64,000 nt of DNA from Lepidonotus clava (GCA_936440205.1 OW387150.1:12436152-12500151), one strand, 5' to 3'. Counted from the stretch's first letter, positions 36,868-48,601 are shown. The notes: generated from the sequence alone by a model not told the origin. Numbers and translations are program-made.

Positions 36868-39030
36868 AAGGACCACACTGTTCTAATGCGGATTGATTGC
36901 TTCTTTCCTTAATAAAGTTTGTAATGGTATCTATCCAACCTTTACTGGCTGACCAAACTTCTCCCCGTTCGACCCGTTTCCCTGCTTAAAAGCCAGAATT
37001 TCCCTAGGAGACCATATCATAATAATAACAATTGAACTGCCGTATGATAGAGAGTGTGGGGTTCCCTTAAAAAAAATGGCGGCAGGTTTCAGCTTTGAAA
37101 AGTGAGTTCAGGTGAAAATCCTTCAATTCTCATTAAATTCTTTGAAGAGTTACTACTATTGGTTACTAGTGACAATCTGCCAAGGCGTCAGTGTGATTTA
37201 CAAGCGCGCAAGTGATTTATATCAATGTCGACTTTGTTTTACTTATGATTCTAGGATAAGTAAAAATAATTTCACTACTCCAATTCATGACTTATAGTAG
37301 CCACTGGTGTCATTTAGTCAAGACAACGAGATTATATCTATCTCTGTAGACTCCTTGGTCAGGGCATAGAACTGTAGCGGGACTACGTACAGTTCTACGG
37401 TCAGGGCCACTCGAAATACTCAAAACACTAGCCTGGTGAACATCGAACAAAAAAGAAATGGCAAAGCCCCTGCCTTTTCACCAGTGCCCCAAGCAGCATG
37501 CAGACCCAGGACCGATTCCCTCTCTTTGGTCAGTCTCTTTGGTCAGCCTCATGTCCTTTTTAGCCGACCCAGGAGGGCGTGAGGCCCCACAAAAGGTGCA
37601 CCCACTCAGCTGCACCGACTCCATCAGTCGCTGGGCTGGAGATTGCGCAACGTTAAAGAAGCCCGGGCTTTCAGGCTTGGCGGGGCCTTTTAAGTCGTGG
37701 GGTGGGGTGGGGGGTGGGGTTCTTTGTCACCTGGACAGGTAAGATACAGGTGAGATGATGGATGGCGGGGTGGTCCATTGGTAGGCTGTAATCACTTGGG
37801 GCAGCTTTCTTCAGGTAGAGGATTTTTATGCTACGTTTCCTGCCGAAGTTAATCATTTTAATGAGTACCATTTGGAATTTGTCCAATGTCCGAGGGCCAA
37901 ATTTCTCCTTTTTTTTTAAATCAACATTCATCATACTACTTTGCAAAAACTTTACATAGTGCTTTACAAAATCTTAGTAAACGTGAGGTCCTCTTCTGAG
38001 CGTTTTATGTACATGTACAGCACTTATTGTCCTACTTGATATATATTTTGTTGGAAATAAATCAAACAACTTAGTAAGTGGTTAAATCCGTTTTGTTGAC
38101 GTTGCCCAAACTTCAATTAACCCCCCGATACACTAATATCCTCCCAGTACATATATATGTTCGTAATTTTCTGACCAACTTGACATACTGAACTACAAGC
38201 AGTCGTTTCACAACTTGATTCTCAGATTAATCGGTCAAACAAGTTGGCACTCTAAAATAGGTTTAACCTTGTGGGAGTTGATTCTTACTCCAAGTTGGCA
38301 CAAACTTTACTTCTTGACTGAATGAGAGTGCGAGTTCTGTGACCGTTTATGAGTGTGTCCTGGCAAGGTCAGAGACCTAGGAATTAATTTCGTTCGTACA
38401 CGAGGTTATAAAATGATAAAGAGGGGACAGGTGGTCTCCAAAACAACACTGCTAAAACAAATTCTCCGACAAAAGCATTTTATCCAAGTGATAACATTTT
38501 TCTAAATTGTCTAACCAGAATGCCGCTTAATGTGAAGAAATCCTCAATCCACGGCCATTCAGAATTTTCAAAAATACCTGGCGCCTAACAAATGTAACTG
38601 ATTTTAATCAGATGTCGAAGGTTACGATCAGAGGAAACAAAAGACAGGCTACTAGTTTTGTGCCGGCTGAACTAGGTGAGCAACCCAGCAATCAATACAT
38701 TCTGTCAGCGTAGGGAATTTATTCTGAATATTCTATATGCATTTTAAAATGCATTTAAACGACTACAATGCAATTGGAAAACTACAGACTAAGTTATCTA
38801 ACAAACATGAGTGTTAGAGGTGGTTGTCTGGGAGGGGCCAGATGGGGAGGTAATCTGCGTACAATAACAGACGGCTGACACTGTACGCAGGGGAGTACCA
38901 GATAGATGGTATACGGAGATAAGTCCTACACTAGACACTTGGGGCTTAACTTCCACATCTGGACGCAGCCAACTCGGAAATATACCATCAGGTGTTTTGA
39001 CATCGAAATGCAACTCTTTAGTGCATGTCG

Positions 39031-39130
39031 CCGCACACGTTTGGCCCCAGTCCGCACACATTTTTGGCCCCAGTCGGCACAAATGTTTGGCTCCATTGAC
39101 ACACATTTTGGCTTCATTCGGCACATATTT
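39031..39130 (+). repeat. Imperfect tandem repeat, period about 23, roughly 4.5 units
   Basis: Units carry CCGCACAC-TTTGGCCCCAGT, degenerating to CGGCACAAATGTTTGGCTCC and CACATTTTGGCTTCATT. The period is not a multiple of three, so several frames stay open without being coding. Confidence 0.8.
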
Positions 39131-40661
39131 TAGAGCCTGCCGGTCAAAAATTTCAAACTTTGTGCCTGAGGATTCATCAATGGACTTTATCAGATATTTC
39201 TAGTATTGATTAGAAACGAGAGAAAGTTGATGGTGGAATCATAATATTATACGTAGCTAGGGGGTATCATCGGCTGAATTTGTAAAGATAAAACTCAAGT
39301 TACCAGATCTTTTGCAGAATAAAGTTGAATCATGAGAGTAACCCTTTTGTTTTATTTACATGATATAATAGCTCATGGAAACTTTGACGTAAAGACGTTT
39401 TACTGAGTGGACATAATATACATTTACTCTCTTATAATGTGACAGTTTACGACCTTAACAAAACAACCAGGAACAAAACCATTGGACCAATCATCCATTT
39501 ATCACATATGAAACATAAACACTGCATTTAGCACATCATTAAATACCCAGTACGTTCACAACTTAAACCATACCTTTTAGGCCTATACCCACTAGCCGGA
39601 AGGGAGCCCGCTCTCACATTGCCCGCCCACATATTTTTCTAGCCGTAATTTGATTAATTATCCCAGTTTTTGCCCGTCGGCGGGGTTGGGTAGGCCTTAT
39701 GTCCGGATGCTGATATGGGCGTCGTGCAGCGCCGTTCCGAGAAGGCGCCTAGAAGTGTTACGTAATTCCCGGATGGTGGCCTGGAGCGTGTGGCCGCGCA
39801 GTGATACACGATGACGGTCTAGTGAGGAGACAAAGAGGCCCAAGCCCCTCCGCCCAACGAAATAAACCCGAATCGGGGTCGGGATATTGATTAAAAGTTT
39901 AATTATATGTGTCCTCTAATTTTCTTATACAATAAATGTCAGTGGTGAGTTCGGTGTATGTTTACTTTGTATGTTATGGAGGAGTGTTACTTTGTTAATG
40001 ATGGCTCAACTGTCTGGTCAAGATTTCAACACGTTACTTATAGTGACTATAACTTATACTATCTAGTAATCGAAGAAGAAATTGCAGAGTATATAGAAAA
40101 AAAGTTCCTCCTTAATCTCTTCTACCTGTGATAGCAATAATCCCTTTGCCAATAAAGACCAGCTATCAGAATAATAACATTCCGATAATGATTTAACAAA
40201 TGTTGATGAAACAGTTCTTTTGAACGCAAAAAGGCAGGGATGTAAGTCAGGGTTAATGAAACACAATTGACAATGCACAAAGGAAATCTAAAGGTGGAAA
40301 TAACTGTCTAACCAACACAGGAAATATGTAAGTTTCATGTTATGAAACCTCATGCAAGCTCTCACTTTTTAAAGTTATCATCAGAGGTCCCGGTCAGAGG
40401 TATTGCAGTAAAATAAATCTGAAATCAGACTAAAATCTGAAGCTAACAACCCTGAAAAGGAGGAGTGAACATAAAAGTTTTTTCTTCATCCATCAAATTT
40501 ATATGAACGTACGAGGCTGGAGAAACGTAAGATGACCAGGTCAATCCTGCACCAAGCAGAGAACCATACATTACTTTTAGCCATCAACTTACGCACTGCC
40601 AGAACCAAGTGGGGGGTTTCCTCCTCAACACCTCCAAGGGCCACAAGCCCTGCTGAGCTGG

Positions 40662-40679
40662 CTCATGAATATTCATGAG
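40662..40679. promoter_or_regulatory. 18-base perfect palindrome with POU-dimer-like core
   Basis: CTCATGAATATTCATGAG is perfectly self-complementary. Its ATGAATATTCAT core has the shape of the MORE sites bound by POU dimers, and a CACGTG E-box follows at about 40689. Binding is inferred. Confidence 0.3.
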
Positions 40680-42185
40680 GTGCTAATCACGTGGTAGGAG
40701 CGGAGTCCGACCCAATCATAGTGGGATCAATGCATGTAATCTTTCTTCCTGATGACACCCTTCATGTCAGGGGGTACGGTCTCCTTGGCAACGCTTCAGC
40801 AAATGAATACGATGAGAAAGGCTTATCTTATACCAGACTGATTAGGGTTATTTTTAGTGCATTGTGGATAAATATATACATATATATATTTCCACATATA
40901 TAGTAAAGGTATAAAAGCATTATGTGAAAGTGCATTTGGAGAGTATACGAATCACATTTCATTACTTCTGTATTTACTCCTAAGATTATACAGATCCATA
41001 CCAAGAAATTACTATGGGATAAGAGTAGAAAGATTTCCTTCACAAAAATAAATTTTGAACTATATGTCATTAATGATTTCATAGTACTCTTCTAGGTTTC
41101 AGATAGCGTTTTGATGGATTCACATTTATATTGTTAAGTCAAAAGGCCCCATGAGCAGTGAAACATATTGCTATATAATCATACTACACACAATAAATGA
41201 AAACATTAAAGACAGCAAATTTACGCCAAAATCTATCATTCTTAACCCTTCCACCACCATATCACCAACATATGTCTACATTTTATCATCTTGGTCAACC
41301 TTTAGAAACACGCAAATTGCCCCCTTTTCCAAACCAATCTACCATTTCACAGAGGGAGAGAGTAGGTGTGGTGGGTGGCTGTTTGTGGGCGAGCGAGGAA
41401 TAAAGAGGGAGATTACGGGCTAGGGGGATATTGTTACTTATATTACTCGGCCTCGCCCAGCCCTCCGCTATGGCCGACCACCACTGTCCATTATTATCGA
41501 TCGCCTGAACTTTTCAACCCTGCCGCTGGGTAAGAGGACAGCAGCAAGCCTCACTACAATAGACTGACCACCGTCTCACCAGTGAATCTTTAATGAATCT
41601 ACTTCTGATCGTTCCAGGGATATACGTCGGGGTTGGTCGAAAAGAATATCCAATCAGCTATCATCATTTATTAACTTCTCCGAACCCTCTATGATTTTTC
41701 TCAAAATCTTCATTTTCTTCTAAAAAAAATATTTGATAAGTTTTCCTAAGGTTCAATATTAAGCTTTGAACTGATGATTATCATTATTCATTTAGTTCCC
41801 TAGTCTTTAATTGGAAATCTTTATAACAATTATGATTCCTAATAAAAGCCAGAACTGGTCACACAGAACTGAAATCCTGAAGATCCTGTCTCCCACTCCA
41901 TTGATTGTTAATGAAGGTACATTCAGGGCTTGAAGAATCTTTTTCAGATCTGGTTGCCCTGCCAGGAATCTGAGGTCTATTCCCAAACATCTTCCTATGT
42001 AATAAAGTTTATCACTTGGCAACCAAGGCCCTCAATTTAGTTGCCCAAGAATGTCTTCTGGTCCTGGGCTATTGGACACCTGATTTACCAAGATCTGGAA
42101 AAGTAATTGTTCCAGGGAGACAAAGTGGGTGGAAAGTATGTATCAATATATAACGGGGAGCAAAAGTCAGTGTATACTTCCAGAA

Positions 42186-42281
42186 TCAGTATGTCCGAAA
42201 TATTTAAATGAGCTACTGAAATGACACTGATTTTTCACTGATGTGACACCCTTGCTAATTTAAATATTTCGGACATACTGA
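42186..42281 (+). repeat. Hairpin: 24-bp perfect inverted arms with a 48-base loop
   Basis: The arm at 42186-42209 begins TCAGTATGTCCGAAATATTT and its exact inverse occupies 42258-42281. Downstream to about 42400 the sequence is rich in CCACTGA words. Perfect identity over 24 bases suggests a young element or active structure; no target-site duplication was found. Confidence 0.8.
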
Positions 42282-42650
42282 TTTCCCACTGCTTGTCCAC
42301 TGTTTTCATACTGGTTTCCACTGATTTTCCACTGAAAAGCTACTGAAAGCCGACACTGATTCTGCATTCAGTAGCCACTGAATTTCCACTGACTTTCGTT
42401 CCGGTACTATGGGTATGTACTTCATCCATAGTCCAGGATCCCTCAGAACCATTTGATAACAATCAGCTAAGAAATCTTCTATTGTTTTTAGAATGACTGA
42501 ACTTTGAGGCGCGATCCAGTTTCGAGTCTCACCCTATGTCATTTTCAAGAGACTACATGTAAAAGCCCTTCTGGTTTGCATTTGAGCACGGTCGTATTTT
42601 TTCATGTGTGAGTACCCTGGATCATATTTTTTGGGGTCAAGTGTTTGCAC

Positions 42651-42663
42651 TGACCACTGGTCA
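42651..42663. promoter_or_regulatory. TGACCANTGGTCA palindrome, copy 6
   Basis: TGACCACTGGTCA in an A/T-rich part of the intron, so this copy is not explained by a GC-rich island. Confidence 0.42.
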
Positions 42664-43083
42664 ATTATTGACGTACCCATGTCCATTGTTGACCTATGTG
42701 TATAATCTATACTAGGCAGGCCAATGTTGGCGTAACGTGTGGACATAACATGTGTAACTTGTGTCGTGTTATAGTCCACCATAGCCTTACAACTCAGGTC
42801 ACAACCCCCGAATGGTTCAGGAGGTGAAAGTTGTATTTTTACACCTTACAACCGATCAAGTAATGTTGGAGTTTGTGACATTTTTTGAATGGTCCTTGTG
42901 TGTTATTTACGGAAAGGCTGAGTATACAAAAAAAGCGGATTTTATGTTGTTTCTTCGTAATCCCCGTGTGATATGTATGCATGACTATTTCATGATATCT
43001 TAGTGTATGTATATATTAAACATCTGTCCATCATCCACTCGACTCCTAGGATCTATTTATTTGGTGATTGCTGGGAGGTATAT

Positions 43084-43291
43084 CAGTGTCCGAAATTAAG
43101 GTTTAAATCTATGCACACGTCGTGTGCATAGCTTTGAAAAGTATGCACCCGGGAGCCTTTCAGTGCACCCTCACTGATATAAGGCTATTTATCTGCTGGG
43201 TGCACACTTTCAGAAATCATGCACCCTGCTGCAAAAACATGCACTTATAATGCACCTCGGGTGCAGGATGCACCTTTAATTTCGGACACTG
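43084..43291 (+). mobile_element. hAT-like MITE, 208 bp, ends CAGTGTCCGAAATTAA
   Basis: The left end CAGTGTCCGAAATTAAGGT (43084-43102) pairs with the right end ACCTTTAATTTCGGACACTG (43272-43291). The interior repeats TGCACCC and GCATGCAC-like words, with a short hairpin CTATGCACAC/GTGTGCATAG just inside the left end. CAGTG-type termini fit the hAT superfamily, but an eight-base target duplication is not readable. Confidence 0.75.
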
Positions 43292-44096
43292 TATACCCAT
43301 GGGAGGCATACATGTTCTTCACGAGGGTTAGCCCCACAACAAAAATATTTTTCAATGATAATACCTACAGTAAATTCTGAAAAAAAATCTTTCTCCATAA
43401 GAAAACATGTAGATGCATGGTATCATGCAGGTGATAAATGTGCATCATGACAAAAGAAACTTTGGGAATATCAAGGGCATTTATTGTACCACTAAAAACC
43501 CTTAACAATCAGTGCACGCGCTGGTCTTGGCAGGTGTCCCCTATTACCATAAAGACCGTCAGAGACCAGCGAACAGCAGGGGGGCACTCACCGGAAGTCC
43601 CACCTGTTTCCGCGCATGTCAACTGGCCGACACTGACAGGGCGTTACGTCAGGCCTAGCTCCTCTTCTCCGCCTAAATTAGGCTCATTCTTAGCAACAAC
43701 CGCCCCTGATTACTAATTATATCAGATTCCAGAAATTTAATAAAACCTGCTTCAATTGGCTAATCTCAGGTGAAGTAGCTAATTATAAGCTTTGATTGAA
43801 TACTTATTGCTTTTTACATAGATATACACAAGTATCAGATCTTATGTCTCTCTATATATGCTTTTTATGAGAATCTACAATTCATCAGAAAAATAGTAAC
43901 ATAAGTTCATCGAGCATTATTTTCAAGTTTTCATTTTACATTTTTAGAAAATACCTATCTGTATCATTTTCAATAATGCATAATGAAACCAAGGAATGTC
44001 GAACTAAATCCTGCCAGACATATTAAAGCATGGGGAGATGCCAAGATGATGAGATACCGACAAACCCGAGCTGGGCACTGACACCAACCGCCTGGA

Positions 44097-44175
44097 CACT
44101 AATTAGTTACTCTATCTTAATTGGCCGTTTAATTAGGCCATTGACGAGCCGTGACCTAATTAGGCTGATGAGAGA
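44097..44175. promoter_or_regulatory. Cluster of TAATTAG/TTAATTG homeodomain-type sites
   Basis: In under 80 bases there are ACTAATTAGTT, CTTAATTGG, TTTAATTAGG and CCTAATTAGG, spaced about 25-30 bases. TAATTA is the core bound by many homeodomains. The spacing and GC-rich spacers suggest an enhancer core about 350 bases from ratchet point 1. Confidence 0.38.
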
Positions 44176-44509
44176 GTTTTTGAGGCTATTTAGCTCTGTG
44201 ATAGAATGGGATGGATATTACGAGGAGTTACATGCGTTAACTTGACCGTCATGCGCCAGGTGGTTTAAGACACTCTGAATCTTCAAATTAACGTATTCAT
44301 TGCTTTTTTGGGGGGGTCTCACATCACTATCTGTATGTTCTCTTTTTAATCATATCGGACGAAAATGGTAATCAATTGCCTAACTTACTCTAAACTTCTA
44401 GTGTCCATAATAGAACATTGTGACAAAATATTACCTCCATAGTCTGTCGCAGTGAAAATTAATCATGCAAAAACATTCTGACCTTAAGATGTCATCGATA
44501 TGCACGGTT

Positions 44510-44551
44510 CACCACGTGTGTATACATACCTGCAGGGAAAAAAAAGAAGTT
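44510..44551 (-). promoter_or_regulatory. Candidate recursive splice site (ratchet point) 1
   Basis: Minus-strand reading gives a long pyrimidine tract and acceptor followed at once by a donor: TTTTTCCCTGCAG|GTATGT, with the junction between 44530 and 44529. An AG joined directly to GTATGT has no exon between, which is the layout of ratchet points described in very long introns of fly and vertebrate genes: the upstream exon splices to the AG, regenerating a 5' splice site that is used next. It lies about 17.9 kb upstream of exon A on the same strand. Seen: the sequence. Known: the site type. Inferred: that it is used. Confidence 0.55.
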
Positions 44552-45552
44552 ATTAATATTTGAGCATAGATTGATTCAGATTCACAGGGTCACAGGGTGT
44601 ATAGCGATTTCATAGTTCTTATAAATATGTTTATATGATTAAGAACATTTTAAAAACACAAGTTTCCACATTTGACAAGGTGAATCAACGAGCAAATTTT
44701 ACAAATGGTGAACACATATTCATTCAGAACCCTCAATCAAAAGGCAAAGTGTTTTTCTGTATCTTCTTCTCAAAGATCTAGAAGACACAAAAATGACCAA
44801 CTACAAGATCTCTTTACAGCCTTTAATTCAGAACCACTAATTCAAAGTCTTCAAAAATATTTAGAACACTCGTAAGCACCTTAATTAACCAAACACAAAA
44901 CTCTGCATATTGATTTAGATATATAGAGTTCCAGTTTATTTTAATTACATATGCATAACTAACAAAGTAACATACAAAATAAAACATAATTTTCCTTCAT
45001 TCTGCTTGACATCTGTTTATTGGATTCAAGAGCTACAACAGCTATTTTCTCCTTTTTTGTAGCGCTATTTAAGCACTAATTCACTTTTCGACCTCCATCA
45101 CCAATTCTGGTCCGAACAGCCGCCAGCTATTGACACTTACTGACTCGTCTCACACCTCTTATTCCTCCCTCCTCTTTTCTACCCCGCCACTAAGTGTTTT
45201 GACCCCTGAAAAATGATATCCACACTAATCCACTTACACCTCTAACAACCCCCTTTGTCGCTCACTTGACGAGCCACCTTATCATTTTTAACCCTTTTAT
45301 GCTCCCTTTAACCTTTTAACCCCTCGCTTCACTGCGGAATGACACACGTGACCCTGTTCCGCATGACTGGTTTGGAGGGCTTTTCTCGTGATTCCCGCCC
45401 ACATAGAAGAGGATGTCACATCTTTAAAATAGCGTTGGAATGTCTTTGCATATAGGGAATGTGTATGCATAACATATAATTTGGATGAGATGAAAAGATG
45501 TATTTCTTAACATTTTTTTCGGAAAATGAATTTCTAAAGAGCAAGTTGTCTA

Positions 45553-45831
45553 CAGGGTCCAAGCTAATTAGAAATCAATTTAAGACCGTTTTAAGACCAA
45601 TGTTTTGAGAATTTAAGTCTTCTCGACCACTTGATCTTTAGACATAATTTGATGTACAGGTATTTGACTGCAAGCGTTATTTGTATCTCATGATAAAACA
45701 ATTTCCACCATATAATCAAATTGAACTGAAGACACTCTTTTTCCTAGATAGCTGTCGAATCTCAGACATTTTAAGGCTTCACATGTCATCAAATGAATTC
45801 AAGACCTTCTCAGTCTTGCATGGCCACCTTG
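45553..45831 (+). mobile_element. Possible degraded hAT-like MITE
   Basis: CAGGGTCCAAGC on the left and, reversed, CAAGGTGGCCATGC on the right resemble the CAGGGTGGCCA ends of hAT-type MITEs. AATTTAAGACC and AATTCAAGACC words recur inside. The target duplication is unclear. Confidence 0.35.
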
Positions 45832-46031
45832 TATCTAATTACATATAGGTGATTATGTGCTAATTTACACCATCCCCAAGTTCTGCTTTTGTTGCCTTTA
45901 CAGGAATGTAGCCCCCTTTGTAGGTCCTGTGCCTTTATAATGGAGCCAATAAGTCCCTTGTCAACAGGACCGCCCCTGTCAGCATAATGGCCGCCCCGTG
46001 TCGCCGGCAGGCAGTTCCGGTTCCTGCCCCT

Positions 46032-46082
46032 GGGGTCAAAGGATGGGCGGGGTCAGGGGTCAGAGGTCAGGTCAAGGTCACG
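46032..46082. promoter_or_regulatory. Cluster of GGGTCA/AGGTCA half-sites
   Basis: GGGGTCAAAGG is followed by GGGTCAGGGGTCAGAGGTCA and GTCAAGGTCAC within 50 bases, so at least five direct half-sites with spacings of one to three bases. Such arrays suit nuclear-receptor dimers (direct repeats) and TCAAGGTCA monomer sites. Confidence 0.42.
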
Positions 46083-46845
46083 GGCTCGGGGGTGAGATGA
46101 ACACTCAGGGGTACGAATAAGTCAACTCAAGGGCTTGTTGGGGGTCAATCAAACATACTAATTGGTATGATGGTTAGTTTTTGTGTTGTTACCTGTCTGA
46201 TTTTGAATACAAGTGACTAATTGATGTTGATGTGTAAGGCTGTACTATACTGGAGATAAGGCAATCAGTTTGACTGTCTGTTCAGGGACAGGGAAGTGGA
46301 ATACAGCGTAGGAAACTGTAAAACTGAGTTAACATGAAGAATTTAATGTTTCTTTAGTTCGTAAATATTATAATTCATACCATTTGATTTACATTATGAT
46401 TAATGTTTCTATTTACAGACTTTTCTGAGGCAAAGGAATCTGGTCGATTTTTTTTTTCCGAATTTAGGAGACTGTATCTGTATCTTTCCAATGCACAGCC
46501 TTTCGTTAGAATGTGTACAGATGCGAATGTATATCGATCTTCTATGAGAGTAGATCTACCAAAGACTGAATCCATGTAATATTATTAGTCTCCAATCTAT
46601 GCTGAACAGTCAGACTACCCCTAAAGGACAGTTGGGGGCACATATGGATTGATCAGGCATTCATTATGTATACGCTACAGGGTCATTGAGGGGCTGTCTT
46701 GGCACGGGTCACACTCTCCGACCATATACATGCTTTGACCCCCTCATCAGTGACCTTAGTAAACCTCGGCTTGCAGACCGACGGTGAGCCGTCATGAACA
46801 GATGACGTAGTCAATGAGCAACTCAACCCAGGTCAGACCTGCGCA

Positions 46846-46885
46846 CTGAACCATGACCTCACCTCTGACCTCTGACCTTTGTCCT
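46846..46885. promoter_or_regulatory. TGACCTC/TGACCTTT half-site array
   Basis: ATGACCTCACCTCTGACC continues as TCTGACCTTTG: three TGACC half-sites in about 30 bases on one strand. Confidence 0.35.
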
Positions 46886-47704
46886 CAAATATGACTCTGT
46901 GTTACAAGGTTCATAGATAAAAGTTGTGCTCAACTAACATGACCTACCACTCCCCAAACACTAACTTTTTTTAAAGACGTTTCAGGTAAGGAGAAGTGAT
47001 ACTTTACCACATATGCCCGAGCACATATGACACCGTTGTAATAAGCAAAAGTGTTTGGGACATTCTAAGACAATTGATTTGAAATAAATTTCCACCGATG
47101 CACGAACGGATGTTACCTGAACGCTACATTTCATGAACCTGGGACTTTTCACAACTATCACAAATGAGAAAATTCGCTCAATTCACTGGCCTGGTGTTAA
47201 TTGTGTCTCTTTGTCGCTCAATTTGATGGTGACGTTAGTGTAAGCTCTGGGCATCATTTTTGACCCAAGCAATTGAAAACATATATGAGTTCTCAGTCAC
47301 TTCAAATGATAACGAACTGACAGTAGTTCAACGTGATAATGGAACTATGCAGGCAATCAGAGGTGTGCTGTTAAGTATTTAGTGGAGTGCATTGCAGGTT
47401 CCAGGCACTAATTTTATCATTTTCTTGGAACGTGTACTCGGAACGTGCATGTTTTTATAAATTTATTCTTAATATTCACGAAATATTATGTTGGGCGCAT
47501 ATTGGCGGTCTGCAGCGAATGGGTACACACATATGAAGTGATAATTTAATCCAAAAATTACAAAGTAGGATGTCAAGTGCAAAAAAAAAATTTGCACTGC
47601 CAGTGGGCACACAAAGGTAGAGTGGGCACTACAGATGAAGATCAATGAAGCAGAAATATGGAAAGAAAACTCCATATCTATTCTATTTTTACATTGGTTG
47701 TACT

Positions 47705-47850
47705 AATATAAGAATAACCGCGGGGGTCGTCCTCGGGTGCCTGTACGACCCATGGGGATCGTGCATACCTCGGGCTTTGCCCTTGGTACGTACCTTTCCC
47801 CTATGGGTCGTACAAGCAACCTCTGACGACCCCCGCGGTTCTTCTATATT
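47705..47850. repeat. 146-bp near-perfect palindrome with GC-rich arms
   Basis: AATATAAGAATAACCGCGG at the left mirrors CCGCGGTTCTTCTATATT at the right. Inside these, GGGGGTCGTC pairs with GACGACCCCC and TGTACGACCCAT with ATGGGTCGTACA. The apex holds CCTCGGGCTTTGCCC. It can fold into a long cruciform or hairpin. It may be a MITE, but no target duplication is seen outside the A/T-rich ends. A frame through it stays open only by chance. Confidence 0.8.
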
Positions 47851-48321
47851 TTATCACCCAAGCAATGCTGTAAATGTGTTTCAAATAGTGAAAAAGACGA
47901 GCCGTACGTACAGCTTATTCATACACACTAGCCTCTGTACGCACCTCTCCTCGGCCGTACGGGTGATAATGAACCTACTTTTCATCAACTCTCACACCTC
48001 TTACATGACGTATTCCTCTCACACCTTCCTGACCAGGTCACCCCCAGCTGACACGATCATCCGGGTACTGTCACCCTGGTCACAGGTGGCCCTGACGACC
48101 CCTACCCCCCCTCACCCCGTCCTCCAGGGTCCCGCCCCCTGAGGACACAAACCCAGGAGCACTGTTCGCCACCACAATGATCAGGTCTTGAGTATGCTGG
48201 TTGTCTTTTGACGAGTATGCTTACGGATTTAGGGCTAAATCAGACTCAATGAAGTATTGGTAAATCTGAATAAACGTGCACATTAGTGACATAGAAAAGT
48301 GAATTAAGTTTACACTTATAT

Positions 48322-48601
48322 CTGGGTCCCAACCAAAATTCCATTTTCAAATTCCCTGTGTTTTCCCTGGGATTTTCCTATCCCGCGGCAATTTTTCCCT
48401 GTGTCATGTACAGCAAGTTGTTTAAATTTAAGAGCCTCTGCGTGCAACAAAATTTTGGACAATCTTGAGAATCAGGAATTTCAAAACCTGGCCAAATGAA
48501 AAACCCTGTGTTTTGGCAAAATTTGCAAATTCCCAGTGTTTTCCCTGCCAGAGAATTATTTTTGCCATTTTCCCTGTTTTCCCTGTGTAGTTGGTACCCT
48601 G
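48322..48601 (+). mobile_element. hAT-like MITE, family H copy A
   Basis: The ends CTGGGTCCCAAC and, reversed, CAGGGTACCAAC match. TTATAT flanks both sides (48316-48321 and 48602-48607). The body is rich in TTCCCTG and TTTTCCCTG words and aligns along its length with the copy at 51834. Confidence 0.78.

Larger units (their letters stand above)
26658..44509 (-). other. Long intron upstream of exon A, part nearest the exon
   Basis: Up to the first ratchet candidate this stretch has MITEs at 26.99-27.18, 28.78-29.77, 42.19 (hairpin) and 43.08-43.29 kb, CRE words near 35-36.9 kb and a 23-bp tandem at 39.03 kb. Between these (27.2-28.7, 29.8-34, 37-38.9, 39.2-42.1 kb) I see A/T-rich sequence without convincing exons on either strand. 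Confidence 0.45.

Noticed and set aside
47645-48142. 165-residue plus-strand open frame
   Set aside because: A large part lies in the 146-bp palindrome and the rest is unrecognisable; best explained as a chance frame.
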